Source: Streptomyces justiciae
Lineage (GTDB): Bacteria > Actinomycetota > Actinomycetes > Streptomycetales > Streptomycetaceae
Assembly (NCBI RefSeq): GCF_015163075.1
Contig: NZ_JADDXU010000009.1
Span: forward strand, 62,001 to 126,000
DNA: 64,000 nucleotides
Reading direction: 5' to 3'
Part shown: piece by piece, positions 50,856-58,237 of the stretch
Layout: the number at the start of each line of letters is the position of its first letter
Numbering within the stretch: position 1 is the stretch's first letter
Position numbers and translations under genes: made by a program
The notes under the pieces: model-generated
What the model was told of the DNA's origin: nothing
The model's database searches: none
Seen by the model: the letters and a program-made list of their open reading frames with translations, nothing else

Positions 50856-50969
50856 CTACCTGCCGAGCCACCAGAGCCACCACCGCCTCACATGCTTGGC
50901 CCACGATTCCGGCAGACACCGGGTGAGCCGACACACGAGAGTCGGTTTCGGCCTGGCATGACGTCTCAT
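50856..50969 (-). CDS. Candidate 37-residue basic/Trp-rich small protein
   Basis: The frame starts at ATG 50967-50969 with GGGAGG exactly 8 nt upstream, an optimal ribosome-binding site. The peptide is basic and ends in a Trp-rich segment (WAKHVRRWWLWWLGR). Longer in-frame starts exist but lack a site. The ribosome-binding site is inside a hairpin (GCCTCCCT/AGGGAGGC). I do not recognise the peptide and, at this length, cannot exclude chance. Confidence 0.4.
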   Translation of the reverse strand: MRRHARPKPTLVCRLTRCLPESWAKHVRRWWLWWLGR

Positions 50970-50970
50970 A

Positions 50971-51077
50971 GGGTGCGCCTCCCTTTCCATAGGGAGGCGG
51001 CCTTTTTCTTTACCCGGAACCGCCCCGCTTCGGGCCGGGCCCCGACGGGAGGGACCCGGAACAAGGGAGGCGCACCC
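50971..51077. other. Competing inverted repeats around the small-ORF ribosome-binding site
   Basis: GGGTGCGCCTCCCTT (50971-50985) is a perfect 15-bp inverted repeat of AAGGGAGGCGCACCC (51063-51077). Its inner part also pairs with AGGGAGGC (50991-50998). On the + strand the short hairpin (50977-50998) is followed by a T-rich tract (about 51003-51011) and looks like a terminator, perhaps of the subtilase gene about 300 bp upstream. On the - strand the same arms cover the small ORF's ribosome-binding site. Together with 50683-50768 and 51078-51132, where I see nothing, this fills the 505-bp gap. Confidence 0.55.
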
Positions 51078-51132
51078 GAGGCGCGTCACATGCCGGATAT
51101 TACCGGCAACCCCCTTACCTGAGGCATAAGTT

Positions 51133-51164
51133 GAGGGCGGTCACCCCATCGGGTGACCGCCCTC
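51133..51164 (-). terminator. Terminator hairpin after the L,D-transpeptidase gene
   Basis: A 14-bp perfect stem, GAGGGCGGTCACCC (51133-51146) with GGGTGACCGCCCTC (51151-51164), around a 4-nt loop. It lies 23 bp past the transpeptidase stop on the - strand. Confidence 0.85.
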
Positions 51165-51187
51165 AGGCAGTTGATGTCAGGGTCGGC

Positions 51188-52438
51188 TCAGACCGCCGAA
51201 CCCGCCTTCCAGTCCGCCCAGCTCAGGTTCCAGCCGTTGAGGCCGTTGTCCGGGGCCACCGTCTTGTCGCCGGTGTTCTGGACGATCACGACGTCGCCGA
51301 TGATCGAGTTGTTGTAGAACCAGTAGCCGGCCGAGCCCTTGTCGTTGGCACCCTTGGTGTCGGAGAGGCCCACGCAGCCGTGGCTGGTGTTGACGCTGCC
51401 GAAGATGGACTTCGCGCCCCAGTAGTTGCCGTGCACGAAGGTGCCGGAGTTGGTGAGGCGGATGGCGTGCGGCACGTCCTTGATGTCGTACTCGCCCTTG
51501 CCGTCGTTGTCGGTGAAGCCCACGGTCGCGCCGTTCATGCGCGTCTCCTTGAACTTCTCCGACATCACCATGATGCCCTCGTACGTCTTGTTCTCGGGAG
51601 AGCCCGCGGAGATCGGGATCGTCTTGATCGTCTTGCCGTCCTGCGTGACCTTCATCTGCTTGGTCTTCGCGTCGACGTAACTGATCTGGTTGCGGCCGAT
51701 CTTGAAGGTGACCGTCTTCTGCTGGACGCCGTAGACACCGTCCGCACCCTCGACACCGTCGAGCGCGAGCTTCAGCGTGACGGTGGAGTTCTCGGTCCAG
51801 TAGTCCTCGGGGCGGAAGTCGAGGCGGTTGGCGTTGAACCAGTGCCCGACGACCTCCTGGCCGCTGGAGGAGGAGACGGTGATGCCCTTCTGGACGGCCG
51901 CCTTGTTGGTGATCGCCTTGTCGAAGTTGATCGACACCGGCATGCCGACGCCGACCGTGGCGCCGTCGTCCGGCGTGAAGTAGCCGAGGAAGCTGTTGGA
52001 CGGGGAGACCGTGGTGAAGGAGGCGTTCTCGTGGGCGACGCGGCCCTCGGAGTCCTTCGCCTCCGCGTTCACCTTGTAGGTGGTCGACCGCTCCAGCTGG
52101 GCGCTGGGCTTCCAGCTGGTCTTGTCCGCGGATATCTCGCCGCTGACGGCGGTGCCGTCGGCGGTGGTCATCTCGACGTCCGTGAGCGTGCCCTTGCTCA
52201 CGGTGACGGCCGCGGAGTTGTTGATGGAGGCGTTCTCGGAGCCGTCCTTGGGCGTGATCTTGATGTCGGCCTCGGACGTCTTCTTGGCCGCGGCCTCGTC
52301 GGCCTTGGCCTGGGAGGTGTCGTTGCTGCCGCTGCCGGAGGCGTCGTCGTCGCCACCGGAACAGGCCGAGAGCACCAGCACTCCGCCGAGCAGTGCGGAC
52401 GCGACCGCCAGGCCCCTGCGCCGCTTACTGACCGTCAT
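51188..52438 (-). CDS. L,D-transpeptidase lipoprotein (YkuD with Ig-like domains)
   Basis: A 416-residue lipoprotein: lipobox LVLSACSGG, a Ser/Asp/Ala linker, two bacterial Ig-like domains (residues about 55-250) and a YkuD catalytic domain with HGNYWGAKSIFGSVNTSHGC (catalytic Cys about residue 354). It makes 3-3 cross-links in peptidoglycan outside the membrane. ATG 52436-52438 is preferred over 52453 because GGAG lies 9 nt upstream. An ECF-type promoter candidate is at 52519-52545 and a strong terminator follows. Confidence 0.93.
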   Translation of the reverse strand: MTVSKRRRGLAVASALLGGVLVLSACSGGDDDASGSGSNDTSQAKADEAAAKKTSEADIKITPKDGSENASINNSAAVTVSKGTLTDVEMTTADGTAVSGEISADKTSWKPSAQLERSTTYKVNAEAKDSEGRVAHENASFTTVSPSNSFLGYFTPDDGATVGVGMPVSINFDKAITNKAAVQKGITVSSSSGQEVVGHWFNANRLDFRPEDYWTENSTVTLKLALDGVEGADGVYGVQQKTVTFKIGRNQISYVDAKTKQMKVTQDGKTIKTIPISAGSPENKTYEGIMVMSEKFKETRMNGATVGFTDNDGKGEYDIKDVPHAIRLTNSGTFVHGNYWGAKSIFGSVNTSHGCVGLSDTKGANDKGSAGYWFYNNSIIGDVVIVQNTGDKTVAPDNGLNGWNLSWADWKAGSAV

Positions 52439-52518
52439 CACACGCTTCTCCATCGTTGCCGATTCCCCAAAGAGCCGAGAGTCCCCGTCGAACCCGAGAG
52501 TCCCGTCAATGAAACCTA

Positions 52519-52545
52519 AACGCTACGACCGGTTCGTCCCGTTCC
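52519..52545 (-). promoter_or_regulatory. ECF-type promoter candidate for the L,D-transpeptidase
   Basis: On the - strand GGAAC (52545-52541) is followed after 18 nt by CGTT (52522-52519), similar to the -35/-10 pattern of Streptomyces ECF (SigE/SigR-like) promoters. The start would leave a leader of about 70 nt. Cell-wall genes are known ECF targets, but the match is short. Confidence 0.35.
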
Positions 52546-52629
52546 ACATTCTCGGAACGTGTGGGGCACACCACGTCCGCCGTGACGGGTGGTGCGCAGC
52601 TCGGTCCGTGCGCCCCCTGAGACGACGAA

Positions 52630-52657
52630 ACCCCGGACGGCGGTTGCCACCCGGGGT
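52630..52657 (-). terminator. Short hairpin after the acidic-protein gene
   Basis: ACCCCGG (52630-52636) pairs with CCGGGGT (52651-52657). On the - strand it follows the stop of the 52678 gene by 20 bp and is followed by TTTCG. Confidence 0.55.
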
Positions 52658-52677
52658 CACAAATTCCCCAAGAGCGC

Positions 52678-53022
52678 TCAGCCGGCCGCCTCTTCGTCGT
52701 CCTCCGCGTCCTCATCATCCTCGTCGAGGTCCCACTCCGGCGAATCCGGGTCGTAGTCGATCCGCTCGCTGGACCAGGAGGCCTGCACCAGCTCGACCCC
52801 GGGCACCTCGCTGACCAGGTCGAACGGGTCGACGAGATAGGCGAGGGCCTCCGCGGTGTCTTCCGTCACAGCGCTCTCGGCGTGCGCCTGCTCGTCGGCC
52901 GGCATCTCGGGGTCGTCGGCGATCCGCTCCAACGCGGCCTTGGTGACGGCGTCCTCGTGATCGATCTCCACCACCAATTCCACCCGAAGCCGCACAAACC
53001 GTGAAGTCTCTTCAGTGCTCAT
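52678..53022 (-). CDS. Small acidic protein of unknown function
   Basis: A 114-residue soluble protein from ATG 53020-53022. The first 80 residues look folded (RFVRLRVELVVEIDHEDAVT, ALAYLVDPFDLVSEVPGVEL); the C-terminus is almost all Asp/Glu (EWDLDEDDEDAEDDEE). Earlier in-frame starts lack coding character. It has no recognised domain and lies divergent from the LAXTG protein gene. Confidence 0.78.
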   Translation of the reverse strand: MSTEETSRFVRLRVELVVEIDHEDAVTKAALERIADDPEMPADEQAHAESAVTEDTAEALAYLVDPFDLVSEVPGVELVQASWSSERIDYDPDSPEWDLDEDDEDAEDDEEAAG

Positions 53023-53132
53023 GCTCCGGAGAGTACGGCCCTTTTCTCCCGTGACTTTCCCGTGACCCGCGCCTTTCACTAACATCGGCCCACACGGCCA
53101 ATTCGCCAGCGCCACAAGGGGATCGATATTCC

Positions 53133-53423
53133 GTGTCATCCGCTCGCCGTCCGTTGCTGACCGCCACCGCCGCGGGCACGCTGCTGTGTGCCCTGTGGTT
53201 CGTCCCGTCCGCGGGCGCGACCCAGGAGGAACCGGCGAGATCGCAGGTCACGCAGCAGGCCAGGGTGACCACCGTCACCACGCAGACCACCGACGAGGGC
53301 ACCCGTCTCGCCGACACCGGAAGCTTCGACACGACCCCGTACGTGGTCGGCGGTACGGCTTTCCTCGCGCTCGGTGCCGGGTTCGTCACTTACTCGGTAC
53401 GTCGGGAACGTCACGGTTTTTGA
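53133..53423 (+). CDS. Small LAXTG-anchored surface protein (class E sortase substrate)
   Basis: A 96-residue protein from GTG 53133: signal peptide (PLLTATAAGTLLCALWFVPS), a Thr/Val/Gln-rich spacer of about 30 residues, the sorting motif LADTG, a hydrophobic helix (YVVGGTAFLALGAGFVTYSV) and a basic tail (RRERHGF). LAXTG is the motif of class E sortases in Streptomyces, so the mature short peptide should be linked to the cell wall. Its outer part is too small for a domain; perhaps a spacer or signal. Confidence 0.82.
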   Translation: MSSARRPLLTATAAGTLLCALWFVPSAGATQEEPARSQVTQQARVTTVTTQTTDEGTRLADTGSFDTTPYVVGGTAFLALGAGFVTYSVRRERHGF

Positions 53424-53429
53424 ATCGAC

Positions 53430-53459
53430 TTGACGGACGTTTGACCAAAACCTCATAGT
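53430..53459 (+). promoter_or_regulatory. Promoter of a leaderless lipoprotein mRNA
   Basis: TTGACG (53430-53435) and CATAGT (53454-53459) are separated by 18 bp. The start, about 7 bp after the -10, coincides with ATG 53466, and no ribosome-binding site lies before that ATG, so a leaderless transcript is expected. Confidence 0.6.
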
Positions 53460-53465
53460 CCGCTC

Positions 53466-54254
53466 ATGAAGAGATCATCGGGGGCCCGTATAGGCGCCAC
53501 GCTCGCAGTGAGCGCGCTGTCGCTCGCCCTCATCACCGGCTGCTCCGACAACGGTTCGGACGACGCCAAGGGCACCGACGCCAAGGAGTCCGCCGCCGCC
53601 TCGTCGGCGCCGGCCGCGAAGGCACTGACCTCCGCCGAGCTGGAGAAGCTGCTGCTCGCCAAGGGCGACATCAAGGGCTACGAGGCCGAGTCGGGCGACG
53701 ACACCCTCCCCAAGTCCAAGAGCGACGTGAAGACCGACAAGGCGGCCTGCGACCCGCTGGCCTGGGCCACGGCCGCGCTGGCCCCCGGCGACACGGACGC
53801 GAACGCCAGCAACACCCTCACCGCGGAGACCTCGGCGGCCTCCAAGGACCCGTCGGACCTCAGCGAGGCCGACATCGAGAACGCCTTCGACGTCAGCATC
53901 ACGTTCGTCGGCCTGTCCTCCTACGACGGTGACGGCGCCGAGAAGGCCATGAAGGCCGTCTCCGACGGTGTGACGGCCTGCTCCGGCGGCTACGGCCTCA
54001 AGGCCGAGGGCGAGAGCTCCAAGGTCACCAAGGTCGCCACGGCGAAGGCCTCCGGCGCCGGTGACGAGTCGCTGGCGTTCGCCGAGGACGTCGACATGGA
54101 CGGCGAGGGCACGGCCACGTTCCTCACCGAGGTGGTCCGCAAGGGCAACACCGTCGCCACGTTCTACTCGGTCAACCTCGCCGCGCTCGGCAAGGGCGGC
54201 AAGACCGAGATCCCGGCCGAGGTCGTCACGGCCCAGGTCGCGAAGCTGAAGTAA
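53466..54254 (+). CDS. Lipoprotein of unknown function
   Basis: A 262-residue lipoprotein (signal ending LALITGCSDNG), followed by an Ala/Lys/Ser/Asp linker and an exported domain from about residue 55 (ALTSAELEKLLLAKGDIKGY) with two further cysteines (KAACDPLAWAT-like region and VTACSGGYG). The domain resembles the conserved sensor-like lipoprotein domain common in Streptomyces (PknH-like), but I cannot confirm that. It has its own leaderless promoter and terminator, so it is monocistronic. Confidence 0.8.
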   Translation: MKRSSGARIGATLAVSALSLALITGCSDNGSDDAKGTDAKESAAASSAPAAKALTSAELEKLLLAKGDIKGYEAESGDDTLPKSKSDVKTDKAACDPLAWATAALAPGDTDANASNTLTAETSAASKDPSDLSEADIENAFDVSITFVGLSSYDGDGAEKAMKAVSDGVTACSGGYGLKAEGESSKVTKVATAKASGAGDESLAFAEDVDMDGEGTATFLTEVVRKGNTVATFYSVNLAALGKGGKTEIPAEVVTAQVAKLK

Positions 54255-54268
54255 GCACCACAGCAGTC

Positions 54269-54294
54269 GGGGCCCCGTCGTAAGACGGGGCCCC
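54269..54294 (+). terminator. Strong terminator after the lipoprotein gene
   Basis: An 11-bp perfect stem, GGGGCCCCGTC (54269-54279) with GACGGGGCCCC (54284-54294), a GTAA loop, then TCTTTC. The convergent hutH stop lies 11 bp beyond. Confidence 0.88.
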
Positions 54295-54304
54295 TCTTTC
54301 GTGT

Positions 54305-55849
54305 CTACTGCAACGGCCCGGTCACCGACTCCGCCGCCGCGACCAACTGCCCGCTGCGCACGAACGCGTCCGCCGCGGCCAGATCCGGCGCCAGGAAACG
54401 GTCGGGCCCCGGGCCCTGCACTCCGGCCTTCCGCACGGCCTCGATGACGGCCCGCGAGGCCGGCCCCGGGGTCAGCCCCTCACGCAGCTCGACGGCGCGT
54501 GTGGCGGCGTACAGCTCGACGGCGACGACCCGGGTGAGGTTGTCGACGGCGGTACGCAGCTTGCGCGCGGCCGACCAGCCCATGGAGACGTGGTCCTCCT
54601 GCATGGCGGAGGACGGGATGGAGTCCGCGGACGCCGGTACGGCCAGCCGCTTCATCTCGCTGACCAGCGCGGCCTGCGTGTACTGGGCGATCATCAGCCC
54701 GGAGTCGACACCGGCGTCGTCGGCGAGGAACGGCGGCAGCCCGTGCGACCGGTTCTTGTCGAGGAGCCGGTCGGTACGCCGCTCCGCGATGGACGCGAGG
54801 TCGGCGGCGGCGATGGCGAGGAAGTCGAGGACGTAAGCCACCGGCGCGCCATGGAAGTTGCCGTTGGACTCCACGCGCCCGTCGGGCAGGACGACGGGGT
54901 TGTCGACGGCGGAGGCCAGCTCCCGCTCGGCGACGAGCCGCGCGTGCGCCATGGTGTCGCGCCCGGCACCGGCGACCTGCGGCGCGCAGCGCACGGAGTA
55001 GGCGTCCTGGACGCGCGGGGCGTCGTCCTGGTGGTGCCCGGTGAGCTGCGAGTCCTTCAGTACGGCGAGCATGTTGGCGGCGCTGGCGGCCTGCCCCGGG
55101 TGCGGGCGGATGGCGTGCAGCTCGGGCGCGAGGACCTTGTCCGTCCCGAGGAGGCCCTCCAGGGACAGTGCGGCGGTGATGTCGGCCGACTTGTAGAGCG
55201 TGTCGAGGTCGGCGAGGGCCATGACCAGCATGCCGAGCATGCCGTCGGTGCCGTTGAGGAGCGCGAGCCCCTCCTTCTCGCGCAGTTCGACGGCCGCGAT
55301 GCCGTGCTCGGCGAGCAGCTCACCGGCGGGCCGCACGACCCCGTCGGGGCCTTCCGCGTCCCCCTCGCCCATCAGCGTCAGGGCGCAGTGGGAGAGCGGC
55401 GCGAGGTCGCCGGAGCAGCCGAGGGAGCCGTACTCGTGCACGACCGGGGTGATCCCCGCGTTCAGCACGTCGGCCATGGTCTGCGCGACCTCGGGCCGCA
55501 CACCGGTGTGCCCCGAGCAGACGGTCTTCAGCCGCAGGAACATCAGGGCCCGTACGACCTCCCGCTCGACGCGCGGCCCCATGCCGGCGGCGTGCGAACG
55601 GACGATGTTGCGCTGCAACTGCGCGCGGAGCTCGGTGCTGATGTGCCGGGTCGCCAGGGCGCCGAAGCCGGTGCTGACGCCGTAGACCGGGTCGGGCTTG
55701 GCGGCCAGCGCGTCCACGATCTCGCGGGCGGCGGCGAGGGCCGCGACCGCCTCCGCGGAGAGCTCGACCCGGGCGCCGTCGCGCGCCACGGCGAGAACGT
55801 CGGACGCGGTCACCCCGGACGTCCCCACCACCACAGTGTGCATATCCAT
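54305..55849 (-). CDS. hutH: Histidine ammonia-lyase
   Basis: A 514-residue enzyme that deaminates histidine to urocanate, the first step of histidine use. It needs the MIO cofactor made from an internal tripeptide; here the motif is GSLGCSGDLAPL (residues about 139-150), so the tripeptide is Cys-Ser-Gly rather than the common Ala-Ser-Gly. Other marks are YGVSTGFGALATRHIS and QDAYSVRCAPQV. ATG 55847-55849 is the start; the frame upstream is a shadow. It is monocistronic and convergent with the lipoprotein gene. Confidence 0.96.
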   Translation of the reverse strand: MDMHTVVVGTSGVTASDVLAVARDGARVELSAEAVAALAAAREIVDALAAKPDPVYGVSTGFGALATRHISTELRAQLQRNIVRSHAAGMGPRVEREVVRALMFLRLKTVCSGHTGVRPEVAQTMADVLNAGITPVVHEYGSLGCSGDLAPLSHCALTLMGEGDAEGPDGVVRPAGELLAEHGIAAVELREKEGLALLNGTDGMLGMLVMALADLDTLYKSADITAALSLEGLLGTDKVLAPELHAIRPHPGQAASAANMLAVLKDSQLTGHHQDDAPRVQDAYSVRCAPQVAGAGRDTMAHARLVAERELASAVDNPVVLPDGRVESNGNFHGAPVAYVLDFLAIAAADLASIAERRTDRLLDKNRSHGLPPFLADDAGVDSGLMIAQYTQAALVSEMKRLAVPASADSIPSSAMQEDHVSMGWSAARKLRTAVDNLTRVVAVELYAATRAVELREGLTPGPASRAVIEAVRKAGVQGPGPDRFLAPDLAAADAFVRSGQLVAAAESVTGPLQ

Positions 55850-55922
55850 ATTCAGGAGCGTACGCAGTGAAGACGGGGATGTCACGAGTGGGGGCGGGGT
55901 TCGCCCCTTACTCGTGCGTACG

Positions 55923-57077
55923 TCACAGTCGGCGCCCGCGGAACCGACGCCGCTCCCCGTGCGCCTCCCGCTCCCCCGAGGGCTCGTCCGCGAGCCGTAC
56001 GACGGGATCGTCCGGCCCTTCCCGCCCCGCGACGACCGGCTTGGCGGCGCGCTCGGCCTTGGCGCGGTACTGGGCCGCGTCGGCCAGCCGGAAGAGCCTC
56101 CGGGCGGACCGCACCGGCCCGATGGGGTCCTCGGTGGAGGCGACCCCGCAGGCCACCCCCTCCCCCAGCTCCAACTCCGCGGCCCGGCGGCAGAGTTCGT
56201 CGGCCGCCTTGACGACCTCGTCGGCGGCCGGCCCGACCGCGAGCAGACAGAACTCGTCACCCCCGAGCCGCGCGGCCAGCGCCCCCGGCAGCATCGCCCC
56301 GCACAGCGACAGCACGGAACCGAACCGCTCCAGGAGCCGGTCGCCGACGGCGTGCCCGAGGGTGTCGTTGACCCGCTTGAGCCCGTTGAGGTCGCACACG
56401 ACGAGGCTGACGACGACACCCTCCCGCTTGTGCCGCTCGACGGCCTCGTCGAGCCGTACGTCCACGGCACGGCGGTTGGCGAGCCCGGTGAGGGCGTCCG
56501 TGAACGCCAGCCGCCGCGCCTCCTCCAGCCGCTCGGCCTGCGCGATCCCGGCGGCGACCACGGCGGCCAGCACGGTGGCGAAGTCGGCGTCGCCCCGGTC
56601 GAAGACGGGGTCACCGGCCGCGCGGGCGACGTACAGCTCGCCCCAGGCACGGCCATTCAGCACGATCGGCGCGACGACACAACACCCGCGGCCTCTCCTG
56701 CGGAGGGCGGCGACACGCTGATGCACGTACCCGGGCCGGCGCCCCGCGGCGGGCCCCTCGGCGGTCTCCACCCACGCGTTGGGCTCACCGCCGCCCGCCC
56801 AGCGCTCGTGCAGGAACTCGGTGATCTCAGGGAACTGATGCACGGGGTACGCCTCGGCGTCGGGGAACTCGTCCTCGTCCGGGGCGCGGTCCCCCACGTT
56901 GACGAGCACACGCAGCCTTCCCAGCTCGCGCTCCCACACCGACAGGGCAGCGAAGCTGCCGCTCAGGGCGCGGCAGGCGCCGGTCGCTGCCGCGCGCCAG
57001 GCCTCGCGTGAGCCGTGGGCCGCGGCCATGCCTTGCGCCAGCGCGACGACTGCCTTGAGCCGCGTGTCCTCCGCCAT
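55923..57077 (-). CDS. GAF-GGDEF diguanylate cyclase
   Basis: A 384-residue protein: an N-terminal GAF-type sensor domain (residues about 1-170: SFAALSVWERELGRLRVLVN, VAPIVLNGRAWGELYVAR) and a GGDEF domain (about 175-345) with ALTGLANRRAVD, SLVVCDLNGLKRVND and an intact ARLGGDEFCLL. It should make cyclic di-GMP, which controls development in Streptomyces. The inhibitory I-site RxxD is absent before GGDEF (LPGALAARL), so product inhibition is not expected. The C-terminal tail is Arg-rich. No membrane helix is seen. Confidence 0.93.
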   Translation of the reverse strand: MAEDTRLKAVVALAQGMAAAHGSREAWRAAATGACRALSGSFAALSVWERELGRLRVLVNVGDRAPDEDEFPDAEAYPVHQFPEITEFLHERWAGGGEPNAWVETAEGPAAGRRPGYVHQRVAALRRRGRGCCVVAPIVLNGRAWGELYVARAAGDPVFDRGDADFATVLAAVVAAGIAQAERLEEARRLAFTDALTGLANRRAVDVRLDEAVERHKREGVVVSLVVCDLNGLKRVNDTLGHAVGDRLLERFGSVLSLCGAMLPGALAARLGGDEFCLLAVGPAADEVVKAADELCRRAAELELGEGVACGVASTEDPIGPVRSARRLFRLADAAQYRAKAERAAKPVVAGREGPDDPVVRLADEPSGEREAHGERRRFRGRRL

Positions 57078-57160
57078 TGCTCCAGGTTAGGGAGGTTTTG
57101 GGTGATAAGCGGTGTTGGAATGAGCCGGGCAGGTAGGGGGTGGCTGGGGCGGGACGGCGG

Positions 57161-57204
57161 AGTGCGGGTGGGTGGGGGCTTGGCGCGCAGTTCCCCGCGC
57201 CCCT
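57161..57204 (-). repeat. Dispersed 3' element, copy B
   Basis: Read on the - strand it starts AGGGGCGCGGGGAACTGCGC 10 bp after the enoyl-CoA hydratase stop and continues GCCAAGCCCCCACCCACCCG to about 57161. It is in the sense orientation of the upstream gene and lies before the GGDEF gene's upstream region. Confidence 0.8.
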
Positions 57205-57213
57205 AAAAGCCTC

Positions 57214-58008
57214 CTACTCGCCCGGCCATTCAGGTTTCCGCTTCTCATTGAAGGCCGCTACGCCTTCCGCCCTATCGCCTGAGAAGGCCACCGAGCGCCA
57301 GGCCGCGTCCTCCACCTCCAGGCCCGCCCTCAAGTCGAGGCCGTGTCCGAGCCGCAAGGCCCTCTTCGCCGCCCTCAATCCCACCGGTGAATTGGCGGCG
57401 ATCCTGGTGCCCATCGCGAGGGCCTCCTCCCGGTCCCTTCCCTCCTCCACCAACACATCCACCAGGCCCAACTCCCTTGCCTCTGCCGCCTCCACCCGCC
57501 TCGCCGTGAAGATCAGCTCGGCCGCCCGGGCCGCACCCACCCGCCTCGGCAGGAGCTGTGTTCCGCCGCCGCCCGGGATCACGCCGACCGACACCTCCGG
57601 CAGGCCCACCACCGCCGTGCTGTCGGCCACGATCAGGTCGCATGACAGGGCCAGCTCGAAGCCGCCGCCCAGTGCGAAGCCGTGGACGGCGGCGATGGTC
57701 GGTACGGGTAGTTCCAGTACGCCGGTGTAGGCGCCGCGCGCGACGGGGCGCTGCCGGACCAGATCGGCGTCCGTGAAGGAGTTCCGCTCCTTCAGGTCGG
57801 CGCCGACGCAGAACGCCCGCTCGTGGGTCGAGGTCACCACGACCGCCCGTACATCCTTGTCCTCGCCCAGCGCGGTGCAGGCGGCGGCGACCGAGCGGGC
57901 CATCTCCGTCGACACGGCGTTCATGGCCTTGGGCCGGTCCAGGGCGAGTTCCGCGACGTGCCCGTGCCGCCGGACCAGCACGAACTCCCCGTACCGTTCC
58001 TCGCTCAT
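57214..58008 (-). CDS. Enoyl-CoA hydratase/isomerase family protein
   Basis: A 264-residue crotonase-fold enzyme. The oxyanion-hole segments are AFCVGADLKERN and ALGGGFELALSCDL; the catalytic Glu regions are present (GLPEVSVGVIPGGGGTQLLP). It hydrates 2-enoyl-CoA in fatty-acid or branched-chain/aromatic acid breakdown; the exact substrate is unknown. A GTTAAC inverted repeat 12 bp upstream is a probable operator. Confidence 0.92.
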   Translation of the reverse strand: MSEERYGEFVLVRRHGHVAELALDRPKAMNAVSTEMARSVAAACTALGEDKDVRAVVVTSTHERAFCVGADLKERNSFTDADLVRQRPVARGAYTGVLELPVPTIAAVHGFALGGGFELALSCDLIVADSTAVVGLPEVSVGVIPGGGGTQLLPRRVGAARAAELIFTARRVEAAEARELGLVDVLVEEGRDREEALAMGTRIAANSPVGLRAAKRALRLGHGLDLRAGLEVEDAAWRSVAFSGDRAEGVAAFNEKRKPEWPGE

Positions 58009-58019
58009 GACACCCTCCA

Positions 58020-58035
58020 GTTAACGTGGGTTAAC
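58020..58035. promoter_or_regulatory. GTTAAC-GTGG-GTTAAC operator candidate
   Basis: Two GTTAAC hexamers (58020-58025 and 58030-58035), themselves palindromic, are separated by 4 bp, forming a 16-bp inverted repeat 12 bp before the enoyl-CoA hydratase start. A/T-rich palindromes like this are rare in the surrounding G/C-rich DNA and resemble TetR-type operators of fatty-acid genes. Confidence 0.5.
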
Positions 58036-58237
58036 AGACTTCACCGGGCCCGATCATCGCAGCCCGACCCCGGGGACGAAAGGGCGGGCGGGCGCGGGGC
58101 ACCGGTTCCCTGGTCGCCCCCCGACACCCCGTTCGAGTGACATCCCGCCCAACTCCGCCCCCATCGCCCACAGGAGCGCATAGCGTGCGCTCCGCCACGG
58201 CGCACAGGGGGCGCGAGCGCATCGGGGAGGGGTCGCC

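Noticed and set aside
54305..56656. 783-codon version of HutH
   Set aside because: The first 270 codons are low-complexity Arg/Ser/Pro sequence overlapping the GGDEF gene; HutH proper starts at ATG 55849.
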